NCBI GenBank assembly: GCA_965365625.1
Contig: CBDUCL010000064.1
Span: 1-13,569 of the forward strand
Reading direction: 5' to 3'
Source of the DNA: CAVWCW01 sp965365625
Lineage (GTDB): Bacteria > Pseudomonadota > Gammaproteobacteria > Chromatiales > Chromatiaceae
Length of the DNA stretch: 13,569 nt
Position numbers and translations under genes: made by a program. Positions 6,593 to 13,569 of this stretch are shown here, in pieces (within the stretch, counting starts at the first letter, position 1; the number at the start of each line of letters is the position of its first letter). A model generated the notes under the pieces. That model saw nothing but the letters and a program-made list of their open reading frames with translations, did not search any database and had not been told where the DNA came from.

Positions 6593-7806
6593 AGCTGGAT
6601 GCCCTCGTGCTTCGCCACCGTGTGCATGTCCTTGTCGCCGCGCCCGGAAAGGTTGATCAGGATGCTCTGATCGGGACGCATGGTCGGGGCCAGCTTGGCG
6701 GCATAGGCCAGGGCATGACTGGATTCCAGGGCCGGGATAATGCCTTCCACCCGGGTCAGGGTGTGGAACCCGGCCAGGGCCTCATCGTCGGTCACCGCCA
6801 GGTACTTGGCGCGCCCGGAGTCCTTGAGCCAAGCGTGCTCGGGACCCACACCGGGGTAATCGAGGCCAGCGGAGATGGAATGGGTCTCGACGATCTGGCC
6901 GTCTCGGTCCTCCATCAGATAGGTACGGTTACCGTGCAGCACCCCTGGCACCCCGGCGCACAGGGGGGCCGCATGGTGGCCGGTATCCAGGCCGTCACCG
7001 GCGGCCTCTACCCCGTACATGGCCACGTCCCGATCGTCCAGGAAGGGGTGAAACAGCCCAATTGCATTGGAGCCGCCACCGACGCAGGCCACCAGGGCAT
7101 CCGGCAGCCGCCCGGTGCGCTCCAGCATCTGCTGCCGGGCCTCGCGTCCAATCACTGCCTGGAAGTCGCGCACCATGGCCGGATAGGGGTGGGGCCCCGC
7201 CACGGTGCCGATAATGTAAAAGGTGTTGTCCACATTCGTGACCCAGTCACGCATCGCCTCGTTGAGAGCGTCCTTGAGGGTGCGCGAACCGGACTTGACC
7301 GAGACCACCTCGGCGCCGAGCAGGCGCATGCGGTAGACATTGGCCTCTTGGCGGGCGACGTCCACCTCACCCATGTAGACCACGCATTCGAGCCCCAGCC
7401 GCGCCGCCACCGTAGCGCTGGCCACCCCGTGCTGACCGGCCCCGGTCTCCGCGATAATACGGGTCTTGCCCATGCGCTTGGCCAGTAGCGCCTGGCCAAT
7501 GGTGTTGTTGACCTTGTGGGCCCCGGTGTGGTTCAGATCCTCGCGCTTGAGGTAGATCTGGGCCCCGCCCAGCTGGCGGCTCCAGCGTTCGGCGTGGTAG
7601 ATCGGCGAAGGGCGGCCTACGTAATCGCGCAGGTCCGCGTCCAACTCGGCCAGGAACTCGGGATCGACGAGAAATCGCTGGTAGGCATCGCGCAGCTCTT
7701 CGAGTGGCTGCATCAGGGTCTCGGCGACGAACATGCCGCCATAGGGCCCGAAGTGGCCCCGCTCATCCGGCAATGCGCTCTCTAGCTGCTCAGCTGTAGT
7801 TGCCAC
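6589..7806 (-). CDS. trpB: tryptophan synthase beta subunit
   Basis: TrpB is the PLP enzyme that condenses indole with serine to make tryptophan, in an alpha2-beta2 complex with TrpA. The 405-residue product contains FGPYGGMFVAE (19-29), the PLP lysine Lys98 in HTGAHKVN, Glu120 in AETGAGQHGVAS, the phosphate-binding loop GGGSN (243-247) and the C-terminal LINLSGRGDKD. It is the ordinary TrpB1 type. The start is GTG at 7806, inside the end of trpF. It is supported by AGGAG (7813-7817) 6 bases upstream and by the length match. The 17-base overlap with trpF and the ATGA junction with trpA point to one coupled message. Confidence 0.98.
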   Translation of the reverse strand: MATTAEQLESALPDERGHFGPYGGMFVAETLMQPLEELRDAYQRFLVDPEFLAELDADLRDYVGRPSPIYHAERWSRQLGGAQIYLKREDLNHTGAHKVNNTIGQALLAKRMGKTRIIAETGAGQHGVASATVAARLGLECVVYMGEVDVARQEANVYRMRLLGAEVVSVKSGSRTLKDALNEAMRDWVTNVDNTFYIIGTVAGPHPYPAMVRDFQAVIGREARQQMLERTGRLPDALVACVGGGSNAIGLFHPFLDDRDVAMYGVEAAGDGLDTGHHAAPLCAGVPGVLHGNRTYLMEDRDGQIVETHSISAGLDYPGVGPEHAWLKDSGRAKYLAVTDDEALAGFHTLTRVEGIIPALESSHALAYAAKLAPTMRPDQSILINLSGRGDKDMHTVAKHEGIQL

Positions 7807-8416
7807 GTTCTACTCCTCTCAAGAAGGCTGCAATTCGCGCTGGATCTTTGATACCCTTTTCCTGTTCTACGCCGCCGCTGACGTCCACCGCATAAGGGCG
7901 AACCCGGCGCACCGCCGCTTCCACATTCTCCGGATCCAGACCCCCGGCCAATATGATCCGGCCCGCCATCTCCGGCGGGATGCGCGCCCAGTCGAATACG
8001 GCCCCGGTGCCGCCGGGCTTACCCGCTTGGTAGCTATCCAGCAGCAGGCCCGCGGCGTCCGCGTAATCGGCCTCTTGCCGAGCCAGGTCGACGCCCTCAC
8101 GCATCCGCACCGCCTTTATATACGGGCGGCCATGGCCGGCGCATTGCTCCGGGGTCTCGCTACCGTGAAACTGCAACAGGTCGATGCGCACCCTGCAAAG
8201 CGTCTCCGCGACCTCCGCCCGCTCGGCATCGACAAACAGACCAACCACGGTCACGAAAGGCGGCAGCCCAGCGACTATCTCACGTGCCTGCTCCAAACCC
8301 ACTGCCCGGGGGCTGGGCGCGTAAAAGACCAGCCCGATGGCATCCGCGCCCTGGCGTATCGCCCCCCTGGCATCCTCCGCACGGGTGATGCCGCAGATCT
8401 TAACCCTGGTTCGCAT
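7790..8416 (-). CDS. trpF: phosphoribosylanthranilate isomerase
   Basis: TrpF converts N-(5'-phosphoribosyl)anthranilate to the 1-deoxyribulose form in tryptophan synthesis by an Amadori rearrangement in a TIM barrel. The 208-residue product is the usual monofunctional length. It shows VKICGIT with the general base Cys8, LLQFHGSE (80-87), LLLDSY with the general acid Asp127, and LAGGLDPENV plus VDVSGGVE (177-184) for phosphate binding. The ATG at 8416 has a weak AAGG about 7 bases upstream. It begins 41 bases after truA in an AT-richer gap without a convincing promoter, and its last 17 bases overlap trpB. No trpC fusion as in E. coli is present. Confidence 0.97.
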   Translation of the reverse strand: MRTRVKICGITRAEDARGAIRQGADAIGLVFYAPSPRAVGLEQAREIVAGLPPFVTVVGLFVDAERAEVAETLCRVRIDLLQFHGSETPEQCAGHGRPYIKAVRMREGVDLARQEADYADAAGLLLDSYQAGKPGGTGAVFDWARIPPEMAGRIILAGGLDPENVEAAVRRVRPYAVDVSGGVEQEKGIKDPARIAAFLRGVERGNYS

Positions 8417-8457
8417 ATTGGGGCCTTACCATACAGGATCAAGATAATAAGGGAAAG

Positions 8458-9258
8458 CTAATGAACGCCTGCCTCGCGCCAGGTCGGCACCGGGCGCAAT
8501 TGCCAGTCCGGTAGGCCGAAACCCGGGGGGTACTCCACGCCCACCAGGTAAAGGCCATCCGGGGGCGCGGTAATGCCCCCCAGGGCGCGATTGCGCAGGG
8601 CCAGCACCTCGGCGGCCCAAGACTCCGGTCGATCGCCGCGGCCGATAGCCATCAGCACCCCGGCGATATTGCGCACCATGTGGTGCAAGAAGGCATTGGC
8701 GGTGATCTCCAGCACCACCCGCTCCTCATGGCGGCTGACACGCAGGCTGCGCACCCGGCGCACCGGGGATTTCGCCTGGCATCCCTGGGCCCGGTAGGAG
8801 GAGAAGTCGTGCTCCCCGACCAGGGCCTGGCCGGCCCGGTGCATGCGCTCGGCGTCCAATGGCGGATGGAACCAGACCGCGCGCCGGCTGGCCAACGCAG
8901 AGCGCACCGGCCGATTGAGAATCTCGTAGCGGTAGCTGCGGGCCAAAGCCGAGTAGCGGGCACTGAAGTCCGGCGCGACCGGGCGCGCCCAGAGCACATT
9001 GACCTGCTCCGGCAGGTTTACATTGCAACCCAATACCCAGGAGCGCTCACGGCGTTCGGCATCGGTATCGAAATGCACCACCTGGGCGATGGCGTGCACG
9101 CCTGCATCTGTGCGCCCGGCGCACTGCACCCGCAGGGGATGATCCGCGACTCGGGACAGGGCGGCCTCCAGGGTTTCCTGTACGGTCGGCACGTCGCCCT
9201 GGGCTTGCCAACCGTGGAACGCGGAACCGTCATATTCGACCCCCATGGCGATCCGCAT
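8458..9258 (-). CDS. truA: tRNA pseudouridine(38-40) synthase
   Basis: TruA isomerises uridines 38, 39 and 40 in the anticodon arm of many tRNAs. The 266-residue product begins MRIAMGVEYDGSAFHGWQ. It contains the catalytic aspartate Asp51 in the hallmark AGRTDAGVHA, then NVNLP, FSARYSALARSYRY, HDFSSYRA, ITANAFLHHMVRNIAG and the C-terminal APPDGLYL. The start at 9258 gives the full first strand; an in-frame ATG four codons later would also work. The Shine-Dalgarno is weak. The fimV terminator ends about 30 bases upstream of the start, so truA probably needs its own promoter in 9259-9290. I could not identify one with confidence. trpF follows after 41 bases and is probably co-transcribed. Confidence 0.97.
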   Translation of the reverse strand: MRIAMGVEYDGSAFHGWQAQGDVPTVQETLEAALSRVADHPLRVQCAGRTDAGVHAIAQVVHFDTDAERRERSWVLGCNVNLPEQVNVLWARPVAPDFSARYSALARSYRYEILNRPVRSALASRRAVWFHPPLDAERMHRAGQALVGEHDFSSYRAQGCQAKSPVRRVRSLRVSRHEERVVLEITANAFLHHMVRNIAGVLMAIGRGDRPESWAAEVLALRNRALGGITAPPDGLYLVGVEYPPGFGLPDWQLRPVPTWREAGVH

Positions 9259-9290
9259 CGTCGCTCTTGCCCCACACTATGTCTCGACAG

Positions 9291-9323
9291 AAAAACGGGG
9301 GTGCACCATGAAATGCACCCCCG
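9291..9323 (-). terminator. intrinsic terminator downstream of fimV
   Basis: CGGGGGTGCA (9296-9305) and TGCACCCCCG (9314-9323) make a perfect 10-bp stem with an 8-base loop. On the minus strand the stem is followed at once by five T residues (9295-9291). It lies 39 bases beyond the restored fimV stop at 9363 and before truA. Stem, T tract and position together make a classical Rho-independent terminator in the minus direction. Confidence 0.87.
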
Positions 9324-9362
9324 CAGCCGTCCAAATTTGTCCCGGAAACGCCGGGTGTCAGT

Positions 9363-9599
9363 TCACGACAGCGCCTGAAGCAACTCCCGCGCGCGCTGCT
9401 GCTGATTCTCGTTGCCCTCGCGCAGCACCTCTTCCAGGATAATGCGGGCGTCGTCCGGGTCCCCCATGTCCTGGTAGGCGAGCGCCAGGTCGATCTTGGT
9501 CTCGATCTCTTCCTCGTCACCCCCGAGGAAGGCGTCCGTGTCGAGGGACAGTTCCTCCGGCTCTTCCGGCTCTTCGGGAGGCGCCGGAGGGACTTCCAT
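9363..9599 (-). CDS. fimV: FimV C-terminal domain fragment, out of frame with the main fimV frame
   Basis: This 78-residue frame holds the conserved FimV C-terminal TPR-like motif: IETKIDLALAYQDMGDPDDA, then RIILEEVLREGN and a final helix ending ARELLQALS. It is preceded by a Pro/Glu-rich acidic linker like the rest of FimV's cytoplasmic part. It is displaced by one base from the upstream fimV frame. Skipping one T at 9609-9610 in GGTTGG joins them as Gly-Gly-Gly-Phe-Met-Glu and restores a 771-residue FimV. An ATG exists at 9599 but has no clear ribosome-binding site, so independent expression is unlikely. The fragment ends 39 bases before the intrinsic terminator. It is best read as the 3' part of fimV, broken by a real mutation or by a sequencing error. 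Confidence 0.8.
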   Translation of the reverse strand: MEVPPAPPEEPEEPEELSLDTDAFLGGDEEEIETKIDLALAYQDMGDPDDARIILEEVLREGNENQQQRARELLQALS

Positions 9600-11679
9600 A
9601 AAGCCGCCAACCGTCCAGGCTGAGGCCCTCGATCTCCTCTTCCGGTGCCTCTGGCTCGGGCGCTTGGTCGACGGTAGAAGCTTCCGGTTGGGGCGCTTCC
9701 GACCGCGCCTCCTGGTCAGCCGGAAAACCCAAGTCTGCTAGATCGAAGTCCAATTCTTCGGCCGCAGGCTCCGCCGGGGCCTCGGGTTCTGGCGTGGCCT
9801 CCGCTGCAGCCGCTTCGGCCAGATCGAGGTCCAGATCCAGGTCGAAGTTGTTCCCCGCCTCGGCTTCGGGCACCGCTTCCCCGCCCTCTGCAACCGCTGC
9901 CGCCCCGGCGCCACCAAACAGGGCCGCTCCGGGCGCCAAGCTGCGTCCCATCTCCAGGACCCGGCTCCACGCCTGCGGATCCTGATCCTCGGCGCCCGCC
10001 TGACTCATCTCCTCGGCCCGGGCGACGAAGGCTTCGCTATTGCCTGCCTCGGCATACACCTCGAGCAGCTTGTGCTGATAATCTAGGCGGTCCGGATGGC
10101 GCTGAATTTCATCTTTGAGCATCTCTTCAGCCTGCTCGTAGCGGCCATAGGCTACATAGACGTCGACCTCGGCAAGGGGATCCAACGCCGGCTCCTCGGC
10201 CGTTTCGGGCGCGGTCTTGGGGGTGGCGTCACCGGTAGCGGCGGTGCCCGCTAAGGCTGCAGCGGTCGCTGCGAAGGCAGCGGTCTGTTTGCTGTAATCG
10301 CCGACTTCCGCTCGCTCCGAAGCCCCGGTCGCGATCGGGGCTGGGGCGGCCATCGGCGCAGCGAAGGCTGTCTCTTCCCGCTTGCGACCCCGAACCAGCA
10401 GGGCAACCAAACCCAGTAGAAGCACGCCGATGGCGCTGAGCAGGCTAACCACGACCGTATCGCCGCTCATCAGCCGTTCCATGAACCCCTTGGGCGGTGG
10501 GGGTGCAACCGGCTCCGGTTGCTTGGCGGCCTCCTCTGCCTGATCCTGCAACTGCGCCAAACGGTCGTTCTGTACCGACATCAGGCGCTGCATTTCTCCC
10601 AAGTCCCCTTCCAGCTCGCCGATGCGTTCCCGCATCTCCATGGCTTCTTGGCGCGCTATCGCGGCCTCTTCCCGCGCCAGGAGCAGGGCCTGGTCCAGAC
10701 TCAAGGCCCCGGACCCGGCTTCCGGTCCGCTTTCAGCTTCGCCGGGAACCCCTTCCGACGTATCCGGCGCCATCACTTCGTCGGTTCCGACCAGTTTCAA
10801 CTCCGGCTCGGCGAGGGGGCTTGATTCCGGGTCCGAGGCCTCGGCCACCGCGCCCGGCTCCTGCATCGGGATCGGGGCGGACTCTTCGTCAGTCACCTCG
10901 GACGCGGCGGCCGCCTGGGATTCGGCGCGCCAGACCTCGTTCTGCTCCAGGAACTCCGCTCGCGCCTCGCGTCGGCTCTGTTCTGTGGCCGCTTCCGCTC
11001 CGGGAAGGCGCAGCACATGTCCGACTTTGAGCCGGTTGATATTGTTGCCCATAAAGGCATCCGGGTTGTAGCGGTACAGGGCCATCAAGACCTGTTCCAC
11101 CGCGGCCCCCTGGACCCTCATCCCCTTGGCGATACTCCACAGCGTGTCGTTCGGCTTCGTCGGCCCGTACTCTAAGGCCCCAGCCGCCGCCCCTGCAGGC
11201 CTGCTGGACGCTGGCGCCACCGGCCTGCCCGCCGGCCGCGATGCGACGCTCGGCGCTGCAACCGGCTTGGGCCGGCGCTGCGAGACCACCGGCGGATCCA
11301 GCAACACGGTGTACTCCCGGACCGCGCGCCCTTTCGGCCAGTTGACCTCGATCATAAAGTTGACAAAGGGTTCCCGAATCGGATCGCGGCTGCTCACCCG
11401 CACGATGGCCTTGCCGTCCGGCGTGGCCACGGGCTGGAACTGCAGCTTGGAGAGGAAAAACGGTCGCGGAATCCCGGCTCGTTCAAATACCTCGCGCGAG
11501 GCCAACTCGACCTTTACCGTGTCGAGTTCTCCGGGATCGACCGAGAGCAGATCGATATCCGCGCTGAAGGTCTGGTTAAGATAGGATTTCGGATGGATTT
11601 CACCCAACCCGAGCGGATAAGCCGCCATTGGCGCCAAGGCAGCAGCAATCGCCAACGCCAGGGATAGTCTCCGAAACAT
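9517..11679 (-). CDS. fimV: FimV/HubP-type polar landmark protein, frameshifted before its C-terminal motif
   Basis: FimV is an inner-membrane, peptidoglycan-binding polar hub that organises type IV pili, motility or chromosome-pole machinery. The visible frame is 720 residues. It has a signal peptide (about 1-22), the FimV N-terminal domain starting LGLGEIHPKSYLNQ (to about 131), and a LysM domain (about 170-227, NDTLWSIAKGM to HVLRLPG). A coiled coil (about 330-385), one membrane helix (409-430), then an acidic cytoplasmic part with TPR-like sequence (500-585) and a DLDLDLDL run follow. Residues 1-690 are normal. From Trp691 the frame reads Arg/Gly-rich sequence and stops at 9517, while the expected C terminus continues in another frame. 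The start at 11679 has AGGAGG about 4 bases upstream and precedes the signal peptide; the frame extends 35 codons further without support. Unlike P. aeruginosa, no second asd-like gene precedes it. Confidence 0.9.
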   Translation of the reverse strand: MFRRLSLALAIAAALAPMAAYPLGLGEIHPKSYLNQTFSADIDLLSVDPGELDTVKVELASREVFERAGIPRPFFLSKLQFQPVATPDGKAIVRVSSRDPIREPFVNFMIEVNWPKGRAVREYTVLLDPPVVSQRRPKPVAAPSVASRPAGRPVAPASSRPAGAAAGALEYGPTKPNDTLWSIAKGMRVQGAAVEQVLMALYRYNPDAFMGNNINRLKVGHVLRLPGAEAATEQSRREARAEFLEQNEVWRAESQAAAASEVTDEESAPIPMQEPGAVAEASDPESSPLAEPELKLVGTDEVMAPDTSEGVPGEAESGPEAGSGALSLDQALLLAREEAAIARQEAMEMRERIGELEGDLGEMQRLMSVQNDRLAQLQDQAEEAAKQPEPVAPPPPKGFMERLMSGDTVVVSLLSAIGVLLLGLVALLVRGRKREETAFAAPMAAPAPIATGASERAEVGDYSKQTAAFAATAAALAGTAATGDATPKTAPETAEEPALDPLAEVDVYVAYGRYEQAEEMLKDEIQRHPDRLDYQHKLLEVYAEAGNSEAFVARAEEMSQAGAEDQDPQAWSRVLEMGRSLAPGAALFGGAGAAAVAEGGEAVPEAEAGNNFDLDLDLDLAEAAAAEATPEPEAPAEPAAEELDFDLADLGFPADQEARSEAPQPEASTVDQAPEPEAPEEEIEGLSLDGWRLYGSPSGASRRAGRAGGTVPRHGRLPRG

Positions 11680-11803
11680 GTTTCCTCCTCGCAGATACCG
11701 TCTACCGGTGTCCGGACATCCCGGTCGGTGTCGCCGGCGTGTCCCCTTTGGGCCTCGAACATTGCGTCCAGGCAAATAGAACATACTTCATATTTTCCCG
11801 CCA

Positions 11804-11833
11804 ACTATAGCTTATCCGGGGGTTTTAACCCAA
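11804..11833 (-). promoter_or_regulatory. candidate sigma-70 promoter for fimV
   Basis: The minus strand carries TTGGGT (11833-11828) and TATAGT (11809-11804) with 18-base spacing, in the AT-richest part of the 199-base asd-fimV gap. Initiation near 11797 would give a leader of about 118 bases before the fimV ATG. The -35 overlaps the right arm and loop of the asd-end hairpin. Confidence 0.4.
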
Positions 11834-11838
11834 CCCCC
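11818..11838 (-). terminator. hairpin after asd, possible terminator
   Basis: GGGGGTT (11818-11824) and AACCCCC (11832-11838) form a 7-bp stem with a 7-base loop, about 40 bases beyond the asd stop. The minus strand has no T tract after the stem, so it is a weak intrinsic terminator at best. It marks the likely boundary between leuB-asd and fimV transcripts. Confidence 0.4.
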
Positions 11839-11878
11839 AAGCGCCTCTTCTGCGACCGGCTTCCACTTCTGCGACTGC

Positions 11879-12994
11879 TCAGCGCGCCAGCAAGATCCCC
11901 AGCATGCGGCGCAGCGGCTCGGCGGCCCCCCAAAGCAACTGGTCGCCAACCGTGAAAGCACCCAGATACTCGCCGCCCATGGCCAATTTCCGCAGGCGCC
12001 CGACTGGCACCTCAAGTTTGCCGGTTACCGCAGCGGGACTCAGTTCCCGAATCGTGCGTTCGCGTTCGTTGGGGATCACCCGCACCCAATCATTGGCTTC
12101 CGCCAGCAATCCTTCGATCTCGTCCAGCGGCAGATCCCGCTTGAGCTTTACCGTGAGCGCCTGGCTGTGACAGCGCATGGCGCCGATGCGCACGCAGATG
12201 CCGTCGATGGGGATCGGCCGGTCCTGCCGGCCGAGGATCTTATTCGTCTCGGCCCCCCCTTTCCACTCTTCCTTGCTTTGACCATTATCCAATTGACGAT
12301 CGATATTATCCTGCGGAAACTTTTGGCTTTCCCGAACGAAGTGATCGCTCGGCAACTTCGCGCTGCGGATGTGCTCGGCGACTCGACGGTCGATGTCCAG
12401 AATCGCCGAGGCCGGGTTCGCCAACAGGTCCGCCGCCGCGCCGTGAATACTGCCCATCTGCGCAATCAACTCGCGCATGTTCTTGGCCCCGGCCCCGGAG
12501 GCGGCCTGGTAAGTCATGGCGCTGACCCAGTCTACGAGGCCCTCCCGAAACAGCCCCCCCATCGCCATCAGCATCAGGCTCACGGTGCAATTGCCACCAA
12601 TGTAGTTTTTCACGCCGGAGTCGAACGCTTCCGTGATCAGGTTCCGATTGACCGGATCCAGCACGATGACGCTGTCGTCCGCCATGCGCAAGGCCGAGGC
12701 TGCATCAATCCAGTAGCCGCTCCATCCTGCCTCGCGCAGGGGGCCAAATACCTGTTTTGTATAGCTGCCGCCCTGGCAGGAGACGATCACCTCCATGTCC
12801 TTGAGCTGCTCGATGTCGGTGGCGTCCCGCAGCGGGGCAATCGGTTTGCCGATATCCGGTCCCGGCTGACCCACCTGGGAGGTGGTAAAGAACACCGGCT
12901 CGTCAATTCCGGAGAAGTCTCCTTCCGCCAGCATGCGCTCCAGAAGCACCGACCCGACCATCCCACGCCAGCCAACAAACCCTACACGTTTCAT
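11879..12994 (-). CDS. asd: aspartate-semialdehyde dehydrogenase
   Basis: Asd reduces aspartyl-4-phosphate with NADPH to aspartate semialdehyde, the branch point to lysine/diaminopimelate, threonine and methionine. The 371-residue product is the long Gram-negative type, close to E. coli Asd. It shows the NADP loop VGWRGMVGSVL (7-17), the nucleophile Cys136 in YIGGNCTVSLM, TYQAASGAGA (161-170), and the catalytic His276 in RIGAMRCHSQA. The start at 12994 gives the NADP-binding strand MKRVGFVGWRG with nothing missing; only a weak GTGGG precedes it. The 48-base gap to leuB is AT-rich. A hairpin follows the gene and fimV is next, with no usg-like second asd paralogue between them. Confidence 0.98.
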   Translation of the reverse strand: MKRVGFVGWRGMVGSVLLERMLAEGDFSGIDEPVFFTTSQVGQPGPDIGKPIAPLRDATDIEQLKDMEVIVSCQGGSYTKQVFGPLREAGWSGYWIDAASALRMADDSVIVLDPVNRNLITEAFDSGVKNYIGGNCTVSLMLMAMGGLFREGLVDWVSAMTYQAASGAGAKNMRELIAQMGSIHGAAADLLANPASAILDIDRRVAEHIRSAKLPSDHFVRESQKFPQDNIDRQLDNGQSKEEWKGGAETNKILGRQDRPIPIDGICVRIGAMRCHSQALTVKLKRDLPLDEIEGLLAEANDWVRVIPNERERTIRELSPAAVTGKLEVPVGRLRKLAMGGEYLGAFTVGDQLLWGAAEPLRRMLGILLAR

Positions 12995-13042
12995 CTAATT
13001 ACCCACTATTACTCAGAATCAATATAAATTTTTGTTACGTCG
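12995..13042 (-). other. AT-rich leuB-asd intergenic gap, possible weak promoter
   Basis: This gap is markedly AT-richer than the genes on either side. On the minus strand it contains TATATT and TAATAG, both -10-like, but no good -35 at the right distance from either. asd may be read from the leuB transcript, from a weak local promoter, or both. Confidence 0.3.
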
Positions 13043-13569
13043 TCAGACAGCACGTAAGGCGGTCACAACCGCGTCGCCCATCTCCGCGGTGCCAACCTGC
13101 CGACAGCCTTCGGAGTGGATGTCCGGGGTACGCAGACCGTTGTCGAGGGCTTGGTTCACCGCCTGCTCGATGCGTTCCGCCAGCGCCGCCTGATCGAGAG
13201 AGTACCGCAGCATCATGGCCAGCGACAGGATGGTGGCCAAGGGATTGGCCACACCCTTGCCCGCAATGTCCGGGGCCGAGCCATGGATCGGCTCGTACAT
13301 GCCCCGCCCGTCCGCATCCAGGGAGGCCGAAGGCAACATGCCGATGGAGCCGGTGAGCATCGCAGCGCAGTCCGACAGGATGTCGCCGAACATATTGGTG
13401 GTGACCATGACGTCGAACTGTTTCGGCGCCCGCACCAGCTGCATAGCCGCGTTATCCACGTACATGTGGCTCAGCTCCACGTCCGGGTAGTCCTCGCCGA
13501 CCCGGGTAACTACCTCGCGCCAGAGTTCCGTGCACTCCAGCACATTGGCCTTGTCCACCGAACAGACCC
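13043..13569 (-). CDS. leuB: 3-isopropylmalate dehydrogenase, C-terminal part, cut by window edge
   Basis: LeuB oxidatively decarboxylates (2R,3S)-3-isopropylmalate with NAD in leucine synthesis. The window holds the last 174 residues or so; the frame is open at the edge, so the N-terminal half lies beyond it. Visible motifs are VCSVDKANVLE (the family's lysine at the active site), HMYVDNAAMQLVRAP, and NMFGDILSDCAAMLTGSIGMLPSASL, whose aspartates bind the divalent metal. The NAD-binding YEPIHGSAPDIAGKGVANP follows. The ending ALRAV is normal for the family. It is the first gene of the minus-strand run and precedes asd, as in the Pseudomonas leuB-asd order. leuC and leuD are probably just outside, by analogy. 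Confidence 0.97.
   Translation of the reverse strand, partial: VCSVDKANVLECTELWREVVTRVGEDYPDVELSHMYVDNAAMQLVRAPKQFDVMVTTNMFGDILSDCAAMLTGSIGMLPSASLDADGRGMYEPIHGSAPDIAGKGVANPLATILSLAMMLRYSLDQAALAERIEQAVNQALDNGLRTPDIHSEGCRQVGTAEMGDAVVTALRAV

Noticed and set aside
9230..9610. Minus-strand open frame of 126 codons overlapping the fimV end and truA start
   Set aside because: It uses the third frame, spans the intrinsic terminator and gives Arg/Ser-rich sequence without a motif.
11709..11718. Perfect palindrome TGTCCGGACA in the fimV leader as a regulator operator
   Set aside because: A 10-base palindrome in GC-rich DNA is easily met by chance, and no second site or known regulator motif supports it.
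11680..11784. 35-codon upstream extension of fimV
   Set aside because: It would place an Arg-rich segment before the signal peptide, and a strong AGGAGG site precedes the ATG at 11679.

Overview
The window is a stretch of chromosomal housekeeping genes from a GC-rich gammaproteobacterium. Gene content and order (leuB, asd, fimV, truA, trpF, trpB, trpA, accD, folC, dedD-like SPOR gene, cvpA, purF) match the conserved leuB-to-purF block of Pseudomonas and other non-enteric Gammaproteobacteria. Having trpB and trpA between trpF and accD differs from Pseudomonas aeruginosa, as I recall its map. A purple-sulfur or Ectothiorhodospiraceae-like lineage would fit, but the genus cannot be fixed from this sequence alone. 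No phage, IS, CRISPR, tRNA or rRNA was seen.

Layout from low to high coordinates. Positions 1-36 hold the first 12 codons of a minus-strand gene that leaves the window. Divergent from it is a plus-strand gene (163-564) for an unrecognised four-helix membrane protein. It ends convergently with purF, with a hairpin between them. Everything from 608 to the right edge lies on the minus strand and is read right to left: leuB (cut by the edge), asd, fimV, truA, trpF, trpB, trpA, accD, folC, dedD-like, cvpA, purF. No gap between genes exceeds 300 bases; the largest is the 199-base asd-fimV gap.

The minus-strand genes seem to form at least three transcription blocks. leuB-asd ends at a hairpin near 11818-11838. 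fimV has its own likely promoter and ends at a convincing intrinsic terminator (9291-9323). truA-trpFBA-accD-folC is tightly packed: trpF/trpB overlap by 17 bases, trpB/trpA share ATGA, and accD/folC probably share CTGA. dedD-cvpA-purF follows a likely extended -10 promoter at 3563-3590. Functions cover leucine, aspartate-family, tryptophan, fatty-acid, folate and purine biosynthesis, tRNA pseudouridylation, a polar landmark protein and a septal SPOR protein.

Two anomalies stand out. fimV carries a one-base frameshift near 9609 that separates its conserved C-terminal motif from the rest. folC has no ATG, GTG or TTG that would give a normal N terminus, so it probably starts at CTG overlapping the accD stop. 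I found no evidence for a previously undescribed multi-gene system; the least explained gene is the small membrane protein at 163-564.
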